DNA from: JBAVVD01 sp049697115
GTDB lineage: Bacteria; Acidobacteriota; Aminicenantia; Aminicenantales; UBA4085
Direction of reading: 5' to 3'
DNA: 48,349 nt
Assembly: GCA_049697115.1 (NCBI GenBank)
Contig: JBAVVD010000083.1
Location: forward strand, 1-48,349
Numbering within the stretch: position 1 is the stretch's first letter; the number at the start of each line of letters is the position of its first letter. This document shows, piece by piece, positions 33,770 to 42,856 of the stretch. The translations under genes and the position numbers were made by a program. The notes below the pieces were generated by a model. The model worked only from the letters and a program-made list of their open reading frames with translations, did no database searches and had not been told where the DNA came from.

Positions 33770-35662
33770 ATAATTATCCTTCCAGACTTCAAAAACCAGA
33801 AGTGTCCAGAGCTGGTGGCTGTAATTTTCTTTTCCCTGAAGATGGGCATCGATCATGGCTTTAATGGGAGCAAAATTAAAGAGGCCGTGCTCACGGATTC
33901 GTCTTTCATGGAGATAGTCGAGCATGAAATCTTTGAGCTCTGTCCGCAGCCAGTGTTTGACAGGGATGCTGAAGCCTTCCTTGCTGCGGTAGATATTCTC
34001 TTTGGGAAGGAGGCGCTCCATAGTTTTTTTGAAAATCCATTTTGTGGTCAGGCCGTGAAGCTTGAGTTTGCCGGCCATCCGGAATGCGAACTCGATGAGT
34101 TTGTGATCGAGGAGCGGCTCACGGGCCTCAAGGGATGTGGCCATGCTCATCCGGTCCACCTTGGCCATGATGTCGTCGACAAGATAGGTCTTTAAGTCCA
34201 GATAAAGCTCTGCGTTGACCGGGTCAAAATCGCCGAGCCGGAGGAAGAGGGAAACGAAGGGCTCGGTCTGGCGGATGTCCAGGCTCTGACCCAGCCTTTC
34301 GAGCAGTCCTTCGGTGTACAGCGTTTTCTTTGCTTCTTCACTGAGAAACATCATCCACCGGAGGTGGCGGAGATCGGAAGGATGCGCAAATCCCTGGGAA
34401 AACCTTCGGAGCTTATTCCAGACGCCTTTTTTCTCTGCTGAAGGCGGAAGCTTTTGCACGATCCGGCCGATGACTCCGGCCAGGCCGGAGACTCCGGGCA
34501 CGCCGGCGATCTTCTGGGCCTGGTAGTGTTCATAGCCGGCAAAGATTTCATCCCCTCCGTCCCCGGAGAGAATGACTTTCACATGGGAGCGGGCCATTTG
34601 TGACACCAGATAGGTGGGGAAAATGGAAAAATCGCCGAACGGCTCGTCCAGGTGCCGGATGAGCTTCTCCGTAAGCTCCAGGGCCTGCGGTTCGAGAATG
34701 AATTCCTCGTGATCGGTATCGAATTTTTCAGCCACGCGGCGGGCATAGGCCAATTCGTTATAGGACGACTCTTTGAATCCGATGGAAAAGGTCTTGAGCG
34801 GGGACGCTCCGAGCTCCCGCATCAGCCCGACGATAGTGGAGGAGTCAATTCCTCCGCTCAGGAAGGCGCCCAGCGGCACGTCGCTGATCAGCCGCAGCTT
34901 TACGGACTCTTTGAGGAGCGAGTAGAGCTCGTCCATCAGAGAGCGGAGCGAATGTCTGTTCAAGTTTTCCAGTGGCCGGGCTTCCGGTTCGATCTCCCAG
35001 TACGGCTGGACATGAATTTTTCCCTGTTTATAGACGAGAAAATGTCCGGCCGGCAGCTTGAAGATATTCTTGAAAATCGAATAGGGGGCCGGAATATATT
35101 CCAGTGTCAAAAACAAATTCAGGGCTTTTGGCTCGAGGGAGCGGTCGACCTGAGGATGGGCCAGGATGGCCTTAAGTTCCGAGCCGAAGACAAGGGTCCC
35201 GTCGCTGAGGAGAGTGTAGTACAGCGGCTTGACACCGACCCGGTCTCGGACAAGGAGCAGCCGATCTTTTTTTCGATCCCAGAGGGCAAAGGCGAACATG
35301 CCCCTGAGATGCCGGACAAAATCCTCTCCCCACTCTTCGTAAGCGTGAACGATGACTTCTGTATCCGATCTCGTTTTGAATGAATGGCCGCGGGCGAGAA
35401 GCTCTTCTCTCAGGACGGGAAAGTTATACACTTCTCCGTTCTGGGCGACCCAGATGGACCCGTCCTCATTGGATAGAGGTTGGTGCCCTCCTTCCAGGTC
35501 GATGATGCTCAGGCGACGCACGCCAAGTCCCACATCTCGATCGATGAAGAGGCCTTCATCGTCCGGTCCGCGGTGGACAATCGTCCGGCACATACGGGAG
35601 AGAAGAGAGGACGAAATGGGCGTTCCCTCAGAGGTCCGGACCGCGCCGCAGATGCCGCACAT
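33764..35662 (-). CDS. asnB: asparagine synthase (glutamine-hydrolysing)
   Basis: A 632-aa AsnB. The Ntn nucleophile C2 follows the initiator Met (MCGICGAVR). Glutaminase motifs HRGPDDEG and NGEVYNF are present, and the synthetase P-loop LSGGIDSS near 265-275. Later LSGDGGDEIFAGYEHY and DDIMAKVDRMSMATSLEAREPLLD are typical. It makes asparagine or, in cell-surface clusters, amidates a sugar or peptide. Its start overlaps the upstream GT-C-like gene stop by one base (TAATG), so the two are translationally coupled; this hints at surface polysaccharide modification, but that is inference. Confidence 0.95.
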   Translation of the reverse strand: MCGICGAVRTSEGTPISSSLLSRMCRTIVHRGPDDEGLFIDRDVGLGVRRLSIIDLEGGHQPLSNEDGSIWVAQNGEVYNFPVLREELLARGHSFKTRSDTEVIVHAYEEWGEDFVRHLRGMFAFALWDRKKDRLLLVRDRVGVKPLYYTLLSDGTLVFGSELKAILAHPQVDRSLEPKALNLFLTLEYIPAPYSIFKNIFKLPAGHFLVYKQGKIHVQPYWEIEPEARPLENLNRHSLRSLMDELYSLLKESVKLRLISDVPLGAFLSGGIDSSTIVGLMRELGASPLKTFSIGFKESSYNELAYARRVAEKFDTDHEEFILEPQALELTEKLIRHLDEPFGDFSIFPTYLVSQMARSHVKVILSGDGGDEIFAGYEHYQAQKIAGVPGVSGLAGVIGRIVQKLPPSAEKKGVWNKLRRFSQGFAHPSDLRHLRWMMFLSEEAKKTLYTEGLLERLGQSLDIRQTEPFVSLFLRLGDFDPVNAELYLDLKTYLVDDIMAKVDRMSMATSLEAREPLLDHKLIEFAFRMAGKLKLHGLTTKWIFKKTMERLLPKENIYRSKEGFSIPVKHWLRTELKDFMLDYLHERRIREHGLFNFAPIKAMIDAHLQGKENYSHQLWTLLVFEVWKDNYL

Positions 35663-37476
35663 TATTCTCTCGGAAGGAGCTCCAGTTCGAAAAAGACGCC
35701 CAGGTATCTTCTCTCAAGGCTGTCTCCGCTTTCGAAATAGGGAGTGGATCCCTTGGCGGCCTTGACTTTGATTTTGTAGAGGTGGATCTCTTTGACCTGA
35801 AAGCCGTTTCCGACAGGAAAGCGCAGAGTCCCTTTTTGTTTGAGGCCGAGGGTTATTTTTTGAACCTTTCCCTCTATTTTGACCGTGATTTCATTCGACA
35901 GCCGGGGATTGTTGGTGAGATGAATGACGATTTCTCTGACAGGGAAATAGGTCTTAAGGATCATTTCCGCAGTCCGGTTTCCCAGGGTCCACGTGCCCTC
36001 CGGCTCTTGACGGCGGTAGAAATTGTCATCCAGGAAGTGCATATAGCCAATATAAGGAGGCGTACCGAAGGGAATCCGGAAACCATAGGGATTTGTGTTT
36101 GTGGGAATATTATTTATCAAGGTCATTTCCACGGGAAGAAGTTTGAAGGGATTTCTTTTGGCATGAGTGGCCGGATGGGCAGAAGATTGAAGGGGCGTGA
36201 TGAGAATCTGAGAGATGAACACTGAGGCCATGCCCCAGGAAAGAGCGATATTTTTAATTTTGATCTTCCTTTCCGGCAGAAACAGAAAGAGGGGATAGAT
36301 GTTAAGAAAATACCGGTTGGCCAGTGAACCGCCGCCGCCGCCATAATTGTCCGGCATGAGCACGATATAGATGAGAATTTCCGCGGCCAGGGCGGAGAAC
36401 ACCAGCCACCGTTCAAAGCTTTTTTTGCCGAGAAAGAAAAGAATCAGAAAGAGCAGGGCCGGGAAAAAGTACCAGGCAATGCCCGTGAACCGGCCGAAGA
36501 AATAATAGAAACTGTTGGTAAAGATGAAATGAAAGGGCAAAAGGAATCTGCCAAAATATCCTTCTGTGGACATCCGGACGCCCGGGATGGAATCAAAGGT
36601 CATGTCTTCTTTTTGAAAGGGAAACTCGAAATAAAAGCTCTTGCGCTCCCCTCCCTGATAGTTCCAGTCCCAGTCAGAAGTCAGGAGGTAATTGGTGACT
36701 AAAAGGAGTCCGAGACTCAGGACGAAGAAGAAAACCAGCAGCAGAGTTTTTGAAAATTTTCTTCGGACCAGACTCCACAGGACGAGGGGGCCCAGGAGGA
36801 TCACATTGGGCGGTTTGGAAATGACGGCAATCCCTGCAAGGAAGGCAGCCAGATAATCTGTTTTTTCCGAAAGGAGGAAACGGCGGAGTCTGCCCGGTTT
36901 TTCCTCCCCGATCCAGACTTCCGATTCTCTTGCAGTGTGTTTATAGAGCCAGAGAAAGTAGATGGTAAAAACCAGGAAGAGGTTAAAAAAATCGGGCGAG
37001 ATCCAGAGAAAGTAGATGCCGGCCACGGAGGCAAAGAGAAATGTCAGAAGGTGAAGGAGAGAGAACACAGGCCGGTTCGAGAGAGAGAAATAGAAAAATC
37101 CCATGACCAGGAGCAGGAAAAGAAGCAGGGCATGAAAGACAAAAAAGCCGTTAGTGCCGAAAATTCTGACAAAAGGAGCGGCGAAAAGGGAATAAGCGAA
37201 GGATTTGGCATAAAAAATCCTGTTGCTTTTCCCTTTTTTAAGGAAAATACCGTTTGGCCCGGCGGGAAAATCCTGGTAGTAGCGGACAAGGTCCTTTTTC
37301 GTGTATTCCAGGTCACCGTCACAGGCGATGCTCTGGGCCATGGCATAATAGACCGCCTGGTCGGCGAAAAGAAATCCCCTGACATGAACAGGGAGATTAA
37401 GGAACAGGGAAAAACCCAGAAAAAAAAGAGAGATCAACAGGAGCCCTGTGAGAACGGTTCTTTTTTCCTTCACCAT
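35662..37476 (-). CDS. multi-pass membrane protein, GT-C glycosyltransferase-like
   Basis: A 604-aa protein with about 10-11 hydrophobic helices in residues 10-440. The first extracytoplasmic loop contains FADQAVYYAMAQSI, where an Asp follows the first helix as in GT-C (GT39/GT83-like) enzymes that use polyprenyl-phosphate sugars. A C-terminal soluble beta region (about 460-604) follows, unlike minimal GT-C proteins. No definite family is recognised. It begins with ATG 37476 (MVKEKRTVLTG) and is coupled to asnB. A perfect TATAAT occurs on the minus strand about 50 nt upstream, without a good -35. Confidence 0.7.
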   Translation of the reverse strand: MVKEKRTVLTGLLLISLFFLGFSLFLNLPVHVRGFLFADQAVYYAMAQSIACDGDLEYTKKDLVRYYQDFPAGPNGIFLKKGKSNRIFYAKSFAYSLFAAPFVRIFGTNGFFVFHALLLFLLLVMGFFYFSLSNRPVFSLLHLLTFLFASVAGIYFLWISPDFFNLFLVFTIYFLWLYKHTARESEVWIGEEKPGRLRRFLLSEKTDYLAAFLAGIAVISKPPNVILLGPLVLWSLVRRKFSKTLLLVFFFVLSLGLLLVTNYLLTSDWDWNYQGGERKSFYFEFPFQKEDMTFDSIPGVRMSTEGYFGRFLLPFHFIFTNSFYYFFGRFTGIAWYFFPALLFLILFFLGKKSFERWLVFSALAAEILIYIVLMPDNYGGGGGSLANRYFLNIYPLFLFLPERKIKIKNIALSWGMASVFISQILITPLQSSAHPATHAKRNPFKLLPVEMTLINNIPTNTNPYGFRIPFGTPPYIGYMHFLDDNFYRRQEPEGTWTLGNRTAEMILKTYFPVREIVIHLTNNPRLSNEITVKIEGKVQKITLGLKQKGTLRFPVGNGFQVKEIHLYKIKVKAAKGSTPYFESGDSLERRYLGVFFELELLPRE

Positions 37477-37581
37477 TTCTTAAACGAATACCATATTTTC
37501 AGGGCAAAATTCAATACGAAGAATATTATAAGGGGGAGGAGGGGAGATAAAAGCCACCCCTGGATTCACCCTTAAAGGGGA

Positions 37582-37610
37582 TTGACTGACTTGGACACAA
37601 CATCTAAATT
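37582..37610 (+). promoter_or_regulatory. sigma-70-type promoter of the prepilin genes
   Basis: TTGACT (37582-37587), 17-nt spacer, TAAATT (37605-37610). A small perfect dyad CCCTT-A-AAGGG (37569-37579) lies immediately upstream, ending 2 nt before the -35. A GGAAGGA site precedes the ATG at 37655. Confidence 0.65.
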
Positions 37611-37654
37611 TAACAGAGGAAAAGGAAGTATTATCCCAAATAGGAAGGACTGTT

Positions 37655-38053
37655 ATGGTTGAAAAGAGTCAGGATGATGGATTCTCCTTGATCGAAATCC
37701 TGGTTGCCATTGTTATTCTGGCCACTGTGCTCATGACCCTGGTGACGGTTTTTGTATACGGATTTAATGTCATTTCCCGGACCAGGCAGGTCGCCCTGGC
37801 CACTCAAATTGCCCAGGAGGAGGTCGAGATTATCCGCAATATGCCTTTTGACGATATTTTAAATTTGGGAACGACATTCACCAATGATAAGATTTCCCGG
37901 CTGCACAACGGCCAGGGGGCTCTGGCTCTTGAAAACAGCGAAGGGAATGACATCAAGAAACTGACGGTGAGCATTACCTGGGCCTACCGTGGACAGACCC
38001 AGAGAAAGGACGTCGTCACTTTGATCACCAGGGAAGGAATCAATAAAAAGTAA
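37655..38053 (+). CDS. type IV prepilin-like minor pilin (PilV-like)
   Basis: A 132-aa prepilin. A short charged leader ends at the type III cleavage site DG/FSLIEILVAIVIL, with Glu at mature position 5. One hydrophobic helix (IEILVAIVILATVLMTLVTVFVYG) follows, then a small soluble domain with AQEEVEIIRNMPFDDI, a segment common in PilV/GspI-type pseudopilins. The convergent prepilin peptidase 5 kb away should process it. Confidence 0.88.
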   Translation: MVEKSQDDGFSLIEILVAIVILATVLMTLVTVFVYGFNVISRTRQVALATQIAQEEVEIIRNMPFDDILNLGTTFTNDKISRLHNGQGALALENSEGNDIKKLTVSITWAYRGQTQRKDVVTLITREGINKK

Positions 38054-38058
38054 TTCCA

Positions 38059-38676
38059 ATGATGAAAATTTGCAGAATCTTCAGGAAATACTCACAGGGC
38101 CGCAAGGCCTCCAGAGGGTTGACTCTCATCGAAGTGCTTATTGCCACAGTTGTGATGTCCATCCTCATGGCTGCGCTTCTCACTCTGTACAGCGAGGGAC
38201 AAAAATATTTTATCAATGAAAATACCCAGGCTGACGTCCTTCAGGAAAGCCGCTATCCCCTGGAGTGGCTGGCCAGGGATATCAAAGGGTCCACTTCTGT
38301 AGTGTCCAGTTGGGGGAGCTATTCCACTTCCGAAAATACGCTTGTCCTTCAGGTTCCCTCTGTGGACGGCAGCGGCCTGATTATCGATGTGGAAGCGGAA
38401 TTTGATTACATCATTTATCGCACAAGCACGGGCCGGCTTCAGAGGATTGTCGATGCCAATGATGGGGTGAGCTCCCGGACGGACAGGTCCCGATTTCTGG
38501 CGGAAAACGTCACTTCTCTGAGCCTGACTTACTACGATGCGACGGATACCCAGTTGAGTTCAGGTTATGAAGCGGCGGCGAGCGTTAAGATGGCCCTTGC
38601 GATCAGTGAGAAGGGATTGGGACGGACGTTTCAGGAGACTTTGAATTCCAAGGTCAAGCTGAGAAACAAGGCTTGA
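38059..38676 (+). CDS. type IV prepilin-like minor pilin (PilW/GspJ-like)
   Basis: A 205-aa prepilin with cleavage motif RG/LTLIEVLIATVVMSIL after a 19-residue basic leader, and Glu at +5. The rest, ENTQADVLQESRYPLEWLARDIKGS and a later SLTYYDATDTQLS, follows the GspJ/PilW layout. It starts 5 nt after the preceding gene; two adjacent ATG codons are possible starts. Confidence 0.88.
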   Translation: MMKICRIFRKYSQGRKASRGLTLIEVLIATVVMSILMAALLTLYSEGQKYFINENTQADVLQESRYPLEWLARDIKGSTSVVSSWGSYSTSENTLVLQVPSVDGSGLIIDVEAEFDYIIYRTSTGRLQRIVDANDGVSSRTDRSRFLAENVTSLSLTYYDATDTQLSSGYEAAASVKMALAISEKGLGRTFQETLNSKVKLRNKA

Positions 38677-38758
38677 TATAAGGCATAGAATGAACAACTG
38701 TGAATCAGAGAGAATGCCATGAAAGAAGTGTAAAGCTTGAACCGGGAAGGAGAAGCCC

Positions 38759-40042
38759 ATGGTTAAAAAAATCAAATCTTTTTTTAAGCACAGCAAAAAT
38801 GAGCGCGGTGCCATCTTGGTCGTCTCTCTCCTGGTGGTCGTCTTTATGCTCATTCTGGCTCTTCCCCTTTTGTTCAGACTCACCACCCAGTTCCGGACCA
38901 CAGAAAAATCCTATAAATCTTTGGCCGCCCTCAACCTGGCCGAGGCCGGCGTGGAGAGGGCCATCTGGGAATTGAATTACGGCGATATTTCCTCCTGGAC
39001 CGGCAACAGCTCTCTCCGGAGCAACACGATTTCTTCCATTCAATCCGCCGGCGGAATTTCCGTCGGCAGCATCACGATCCATGTGTATGATCCTGAGGGG
39101 AACAGCCCGATTGTCGAATCGACGGGAAACGTTCCTTTTGTCGGCGCCATGACGGTGGACAAGACCGTCCGGGTAGTTCTGGAGGGGCAGACTTCAAACT
39201 CCCTCTTCGACTACGGCATTTTCGGTGATGAAGGCGTTGAGTTGAGAGGCAATGCCTTTATCGACAGCTATGATTCGAGGGATGGCGCCTATGGCGGGTC
39301 GAACGTCGGTCAAAACGGTCATACGGGGACAAATGCGACTGCGGTCGGCTGCATCTCATTACGAAATAATTCCAAGATTTTCGGTAATGCGCTGGCCGGG
39401 CCGGGAGCCGATCCTGACAGCGTCATATTGATCCAGAACAATTCGCACGTCTATGGGTCACTCCGGTCTTTGAGCGAGACGGAAAGCATGCCTTCGGTGA
39501 CCGCGCCGGTGGGCATTCCCAGCAGAGGCGAATTCGACCTCGGAAGCAACCGGACAGCCACAATCAGCGAAAGCGGGCAATACAGTTCCTTCTCTGTCAG
39601 CAGCAATTCAACGGTGACGATCACAGAAAGCGTAACTCTTTATGTCACGGGAGCATTTTCTCTATCCAGCAATGCCGAATTAATCATTGCCAGCGGAGTC
39701 AGCGTAACGATGTATTTCGGAGGGACCTTCACTGAGCACAGCAATGCGTCCATCAACAACCTGACCCAAGATCCGACCAAGCTTCAGATTTATGGGACGG
39801 ACAGCTTTAACGGGGCTATGGAAATCAGGTCAAATTCCGACCTGTGGGCAGCCATCTATGTTCCGCGGGCCGCAGTGGACATCAACAGCAATGCCAATAT
39901 CTACGGTGCGGTCAAAGCGAGATACATAGATATCGCTTCGAATGCCCATATTCATTACGATGAGGCCCTGAAAGAATTGGACACCGGATTCGGCGAGACA
40001 ACGACCACTTATATCGTCAAATCCTGGCAGGAGAAATATTAG
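38759..40042 (+). CDS. PilX-like large pilus-associated protein, paralogue 1
   Basis: A 427-aa protein with PilX N-terminal signature: basic leader, ERGAILVVSLLVVVFMLILALPLLF helix, then EKSYKSLAALNLAEAGVERAIWELNYGDISSW. Unlike prepilins it has no Glu+5 cleavage motif. The C-terminal 300 residues are rich in Ser, Thr, Asn and Gly with short beta-type repeats (LRNNSKIFGNALAG; NSHVYGSL; SNSTVTITESVTLYVTG), suggesting a beta-solenoid. It ends YIVKSWQEKY. GGAAGGAG precedes the ATG. Probably a surface- or pilus-tip component; this is inference. Confidence 0.82.
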   Translation: MVKKIKSFFKHSKNERGAILVVSLLVVVFMLILALPLLFRLTTQFRTTEKSYKSLAALNLAEAGVERAIWELNYGDISSWTGNSSLRSNTISSIQSAGGISVGSITIHVYDPEGNSPIVESTGNVPFVGAMTVDKTVRVVLEGQTSNSLFDYGIFGDEGVELRGNAFIDSYDSRDGAYGGSNVGQNGHTGTNATAVGCISLRNNSKIFGNALAGPGADPDSVILIQNNSHVYGSLRSLSETESMPSVTAPVGIPSRGEFDLGSNRTATISESGQYSSFSVSSNSTVTITESVTLYVTGAFSLSSNAELIIASGVSVTMYFGGTFTEHSNASINNLTQDPTKLQIYGTDSFNGAMEIRSNSDLWAAIYVPRAAVDINSNANIYGAVKARYIDIASNAHIHYDEALKELDTGFGETTTTYIVKSWQEKY

Positions 40043-40096
40043 GAGCGTTTTGAACGGTGAGAAAGAATCACCTCCTCAATTCCCCCCGAGGGAGCA

Positions 40097-40125
40097 TTGA
40101 CGCAATTTTGGATATCCGACATATT
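40097..40125 (+). promoter_or_regulatory. promoter of PilX-like paralogue 2
   Basis: TTGACG (40097-40102), 17-nt spacer, CATATT (40120-40125). Both hexamers and the spacing are identical to those upstream of paralogue 3. TCCC/GGGA arms (40081-40084 and 40090-40093) lie just upstream of the -35. Leader about 68 nt. Confidence 0.6.
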
Positions 40126-40199
40126 GAAAACGAAGAGACAAAGAGCAAGGTGGTTCCAGAGGGAAAGATGGAGCCGCCGAAGGAAATGGGAGGACACAG

Positions 40200-41444
40200 A
40201 TGAAAATGAGAATCGGACGGAAACGCCATGAGCGCGGGGCCATTCTTATCGTTTCTATTCTCACCGTGCTGATGATGGTCCTACTCGCCCTGCCTTTTGT
40301 CTTTAAACTCTCCTCCCATTACAGGAGTTCCGAGAGGTCTTATAAATCCCTAGCCGCTCTCAATCTGGCCGAGGCCGGCGCGGAGATGGCCATCTGGGAA
40401 TTCAATTACGGGGATATTTCCTCATGGAGCGGTGACAGCGATCTGCGGACGAAGACCATTTCCTCTGTGCAGGCGTCCGGCGGTCAGGACGTGGGAGATA
40501 TCTCAATTCAGGTCGCTGATCCGGAAGGCAATTCTCCGAAGATAGAGTCCACTGGCATCGTCTCGTTCTCCGTTTCCCAGCCGTTGAGCAAGAGCGTCCA
40601 AGTGGTCCTTGAAAAACAGGGCGGTAGTGCGCCTCTCTTTGACTGCGGTGTTTTTGCCGAGCAGAGGGTGGTCCTGAATGCGGAGGCCGTCGTCACAGGA
40701 AAAGTGGCCACAAATGGGACCAGCAACGTGCCGGGGGAACAGGCCATCGTTCTCAACAACGGCGCGCAGATCGACGGAGATGCCATGTGCGGAACAGGAG
40801 GAGATCCCTCGACTTCCATTGTCCTGAACGGCAGCGCTTCGATCAGCGGGACAAAAGACGCACTGGGCGAGCCTAAAGAGCTTCACTCGATCACGGTACC
40901 GGCGGGCCTTCCGGTTATGGGCGCCGGCCTTTCGGTCGATGGCGGAACGACAATTCTCACCGAATCGAATTCGGGCCAGTATCCGTTTTTTTCCGTCTCC
41001 GGGTCCGGAACGGTTATTGTCAGCGGAGACGTCGTCATTTATGCGGAGAGTCTTTCCCTGGGCCGGGACACCACTCTCCAGGTTCTCGACGGCTGCCGTT
41101 TGACTGTTTACATCAACAGCTCCATGACTCTGGACAACAGATGTTCCATCAATAACGCCTCTGAGGATGCCACGCGGCTCATCTTCTACGGGACAGACAA
41201 TCTCACGGGAGACATCACGTTCGCCTGCCGGACGACATTCTACGGCGCGATCTACATGCCCAAAGCCAGTGTGACCCTTTCGCGGGATTTTGATTTCTAC
41301 GGCGCCCTCTATGCCAGAGAGGTTTACTTGAGCCGCAATGTTCAGGTCACGTATGATGAAGGACTCCAGGGCTTGAGTGGCGGCGGTGGAGGAGGGTCTG
41401 GGAGCACCACTTATATGGTCAAGTCCTGGCAGGAGAAATTCTGA
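40200..41444 (+). CDS. PilX-like large pilus-associated protein, paralogue 2
   Basis: A 414-aa paralogue: ERGAILIVSILTVLMMVLLALPFVF helix, then ERSYKSLAALNLAEAGAEMAIWEFNYGDISSWSG. It has the same beta-rich tail, with repeats around NGAQIDGDAMCG and NGSASISG, a glycine linker GGGGGGSG near the end, and the conserved terminus YMVKSWQEKF. GGGAGG lies about 10 nt before the ATG. It has its own promoter. Confidence 0.82.
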   Translation: MKMRIGRKRHERGAILIVSILTVLMMVLLALPFVFKLSSHYRSSERSYKSLAALNLAEAGAEMAIWEFNYGDISSWSGDSDLRTKTISSVQASGGQDVGDISIQVADPEGNSPKIESTGIVSFSVSQPLSKSVQVVLEKQGGSAPLFDCGVFAEQRVVLNAEAVVTGKVATNGTSNVPGEQAIVLNNGAQIDGDAMCGTGGDPSTSIVLNGSASISGTKDALGEPKELHSITVPAGLPVMGAGLSVDGGTTILTESNSGQYPFFSVSGSGTVIVSGDVVIYAESLSLGRDTTLQVLDGCRLTVYINSSMTLDNRCSINNASEDATRLIFYGTDNLTGDITFACRTTFYGAIYMPKASVTLSRDFDFYGALYAREVYLSRNVQVTYDEGLQGLSGGGGGGSGSTTYMVKSWQEKF

Positions 41445-41554
41445 GACTGAAACAGAGCTTTTCCGGCCAGATCATAAAGATTAGTCCGCATCAAGCCAGA
41501 AAGAGTAAAATGAGGGGTTAAATAAATCCCCCTTCAATCCATCTTTTGAGGGGA

Positions 41555-41583
41555 TTGACGAGGAGTGTCTTTTCATTCATATT
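41555..41583 (+). promoter_or_regulatory. promoter of PilX-like paralogue 3 (near-leaderless)
   Basis: TTGACG (41555-41560), 17-nt spacer, CATATT (41578-41583), identical to the paralogue 2 promoter. CCCC/GGGG arms (41529-41532 and 41550-41553) precede it. The start codon is only 10 nt after the -10 box, so the mRNA would be leaderless or nearly so. Confidence 0.6.
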
Positions 41584-41592
41584 CATTATTGA

Positions 41593-42852
41593 ATGAGAAG
41601 TATATTTAAAAATAGAGAGAAGGGAGTTATTTTATTCCTGGTCGTTCTCTTCATCTCTATTTTTTTTCTCCTGACCGTGCCCTTCTTGATTCATCTGACC
41701 GCCAAATTTCGATTAACGGAAAAATCTTACAGGTCCCTGGCCGCACTCAATCTGGCTGAAGCGGGCGTGGAGAGAGCGATCTGGGAAGTCAACCACGGCG
41801 ACATTTCCTCCTGGGCCGGCGACCAAACAGAGAGATCGATCGTCCTTTCTTCCTTTCGGGCGTCCAGCGGGAATGACATCGGTGATGTCGAGATCAAAGT
41901 CTTGAATCCCAGAAGCGAAAATCCAGTGGTGATTGCCAGGGGAAGCGTTCGCGAGGGAAAAAAGAAAGTGGACCGGACGGTTAAAGCGGTTCTGGCGCAT
42001 GGATTCGAATCCTTTTTTAATTTCGGCATTTTCGGGGACAAAGGATTTAATTTGCATGGAAATGTCCATACGGACAGCTACAATTCACTCCTCGGTTCCT
42101 ATGATCCCCTGCATCCAGGATCCTACGGCGATGTGGGAACTAATGCCACAGACAGAGGGAACGTGGCTCTGTTAAACAATACGGTCGTGAACGGCAATGT
42201 TATTACCGGCTATCAGACCGATCCTCAAATAGTGGTCCAACTGAAGAATAACGCCCGGATCACCGGCGTCTGGACCGCGCTGGAACAGCCCAAGCGGCTT
42301 CCGGTTTATGAACCTCCCGCATCTCTCCCGGAGAGGGGCCATTTCCGTCTGGCCGCCGGCAGCTCTGAAGTGGAAATCCGTGAGAGCGGCCAATATTCAT
42401 CGTTCATTATGGATTCGAATACGGCCGTTTCCATCTCGGGGAAAGTCATGCTTTATATTAAGGGGCCTTTTTTAATGAGCGGCAATTCCCAAATGAATAT
42501 CACTCCCGGCTCCGATGTGGAAATCGTCCTGGGCAGCGGCATTTTTGAGCAGCACAGCCATTCGGCCATTCATAATCTGACTCAGAACCCGAAGAAGTTG
42601 GCGATCCTGGGAACATCCGAATTCCACACGATGGTCTGGAGGTCCAATACGGACTTTTACGGCGTGATCTATGCCCCGGCGGCTCATATCGATTATAACG
42701 CCAATCATGATTTTTATGGATCGCTCGTCGGCCGCTATCTCACGGTATCTTCTCAGTCGGGCATCCATTATGATGAGGCTCTGGCGATCTGGAAGAAATA
42801 TAGCGTGAAGAGTCAATCTTATGTGTTGAAATCGTTGCAGAAGAAATTCTGA
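41593..42852 (+). CDS. PilX-like large pilus-associated protein, paralogue 3
   Basis: A 419-aa paralogue: EKGVILFLVVLFISIFFLLTVPFLI helix, then EKSYRSLAALNLAEAGVERAIWEVNHGDISSW. The tail has FNFGIFGDKGFNLHGNVHTDSY and other short Gly/Asn beta repeats, ending YVLKSLQKKF. A stop codon lies directly upstream in frame and no ribosome binding site is visible, so the ATG at 41593 is forced and fits leaderless initiation. Convergent with pilD, 4 nt apart. Confidence 0.82.
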   Translation: MRSIFKNREKGVILFLVVLFISIFFLLTVPFLIHLTAKFRLTEKSYRSLAALNLAEAGVERAIWEVNHGDISSWAGDQTERSIVLSSFRASSGNDIGDVEIKVLNPRSENPVVIARGSVREGKKKVDRTVKAVLAHGFESFFNFGIFGDKGFNLHGNVHTDSYNSLLGSYDPLHPGSYGDVGTNATDRGNVALLNNTVVNGNVITGYQTDPQIVVQLKNNARITGVWTALEQPKRLPVYEPPASLPERGHFRLAAGSSEVEIRESGQYSSFIMDSNTAVSISGKVMLYIKGPFLMSGNSQMNITPGSDVEIVLGSGIFEQHSHSAIHNLTQNPKKLAILGTSEFHTMVWRSNTDFYGVIYAPAAHIDYNANHDFYGSLVGRYLTVSSQSGIHYDEALAIWKKYSVKSQSYVLKSLQKKF

Positions 42853-42856
42853 TAGG

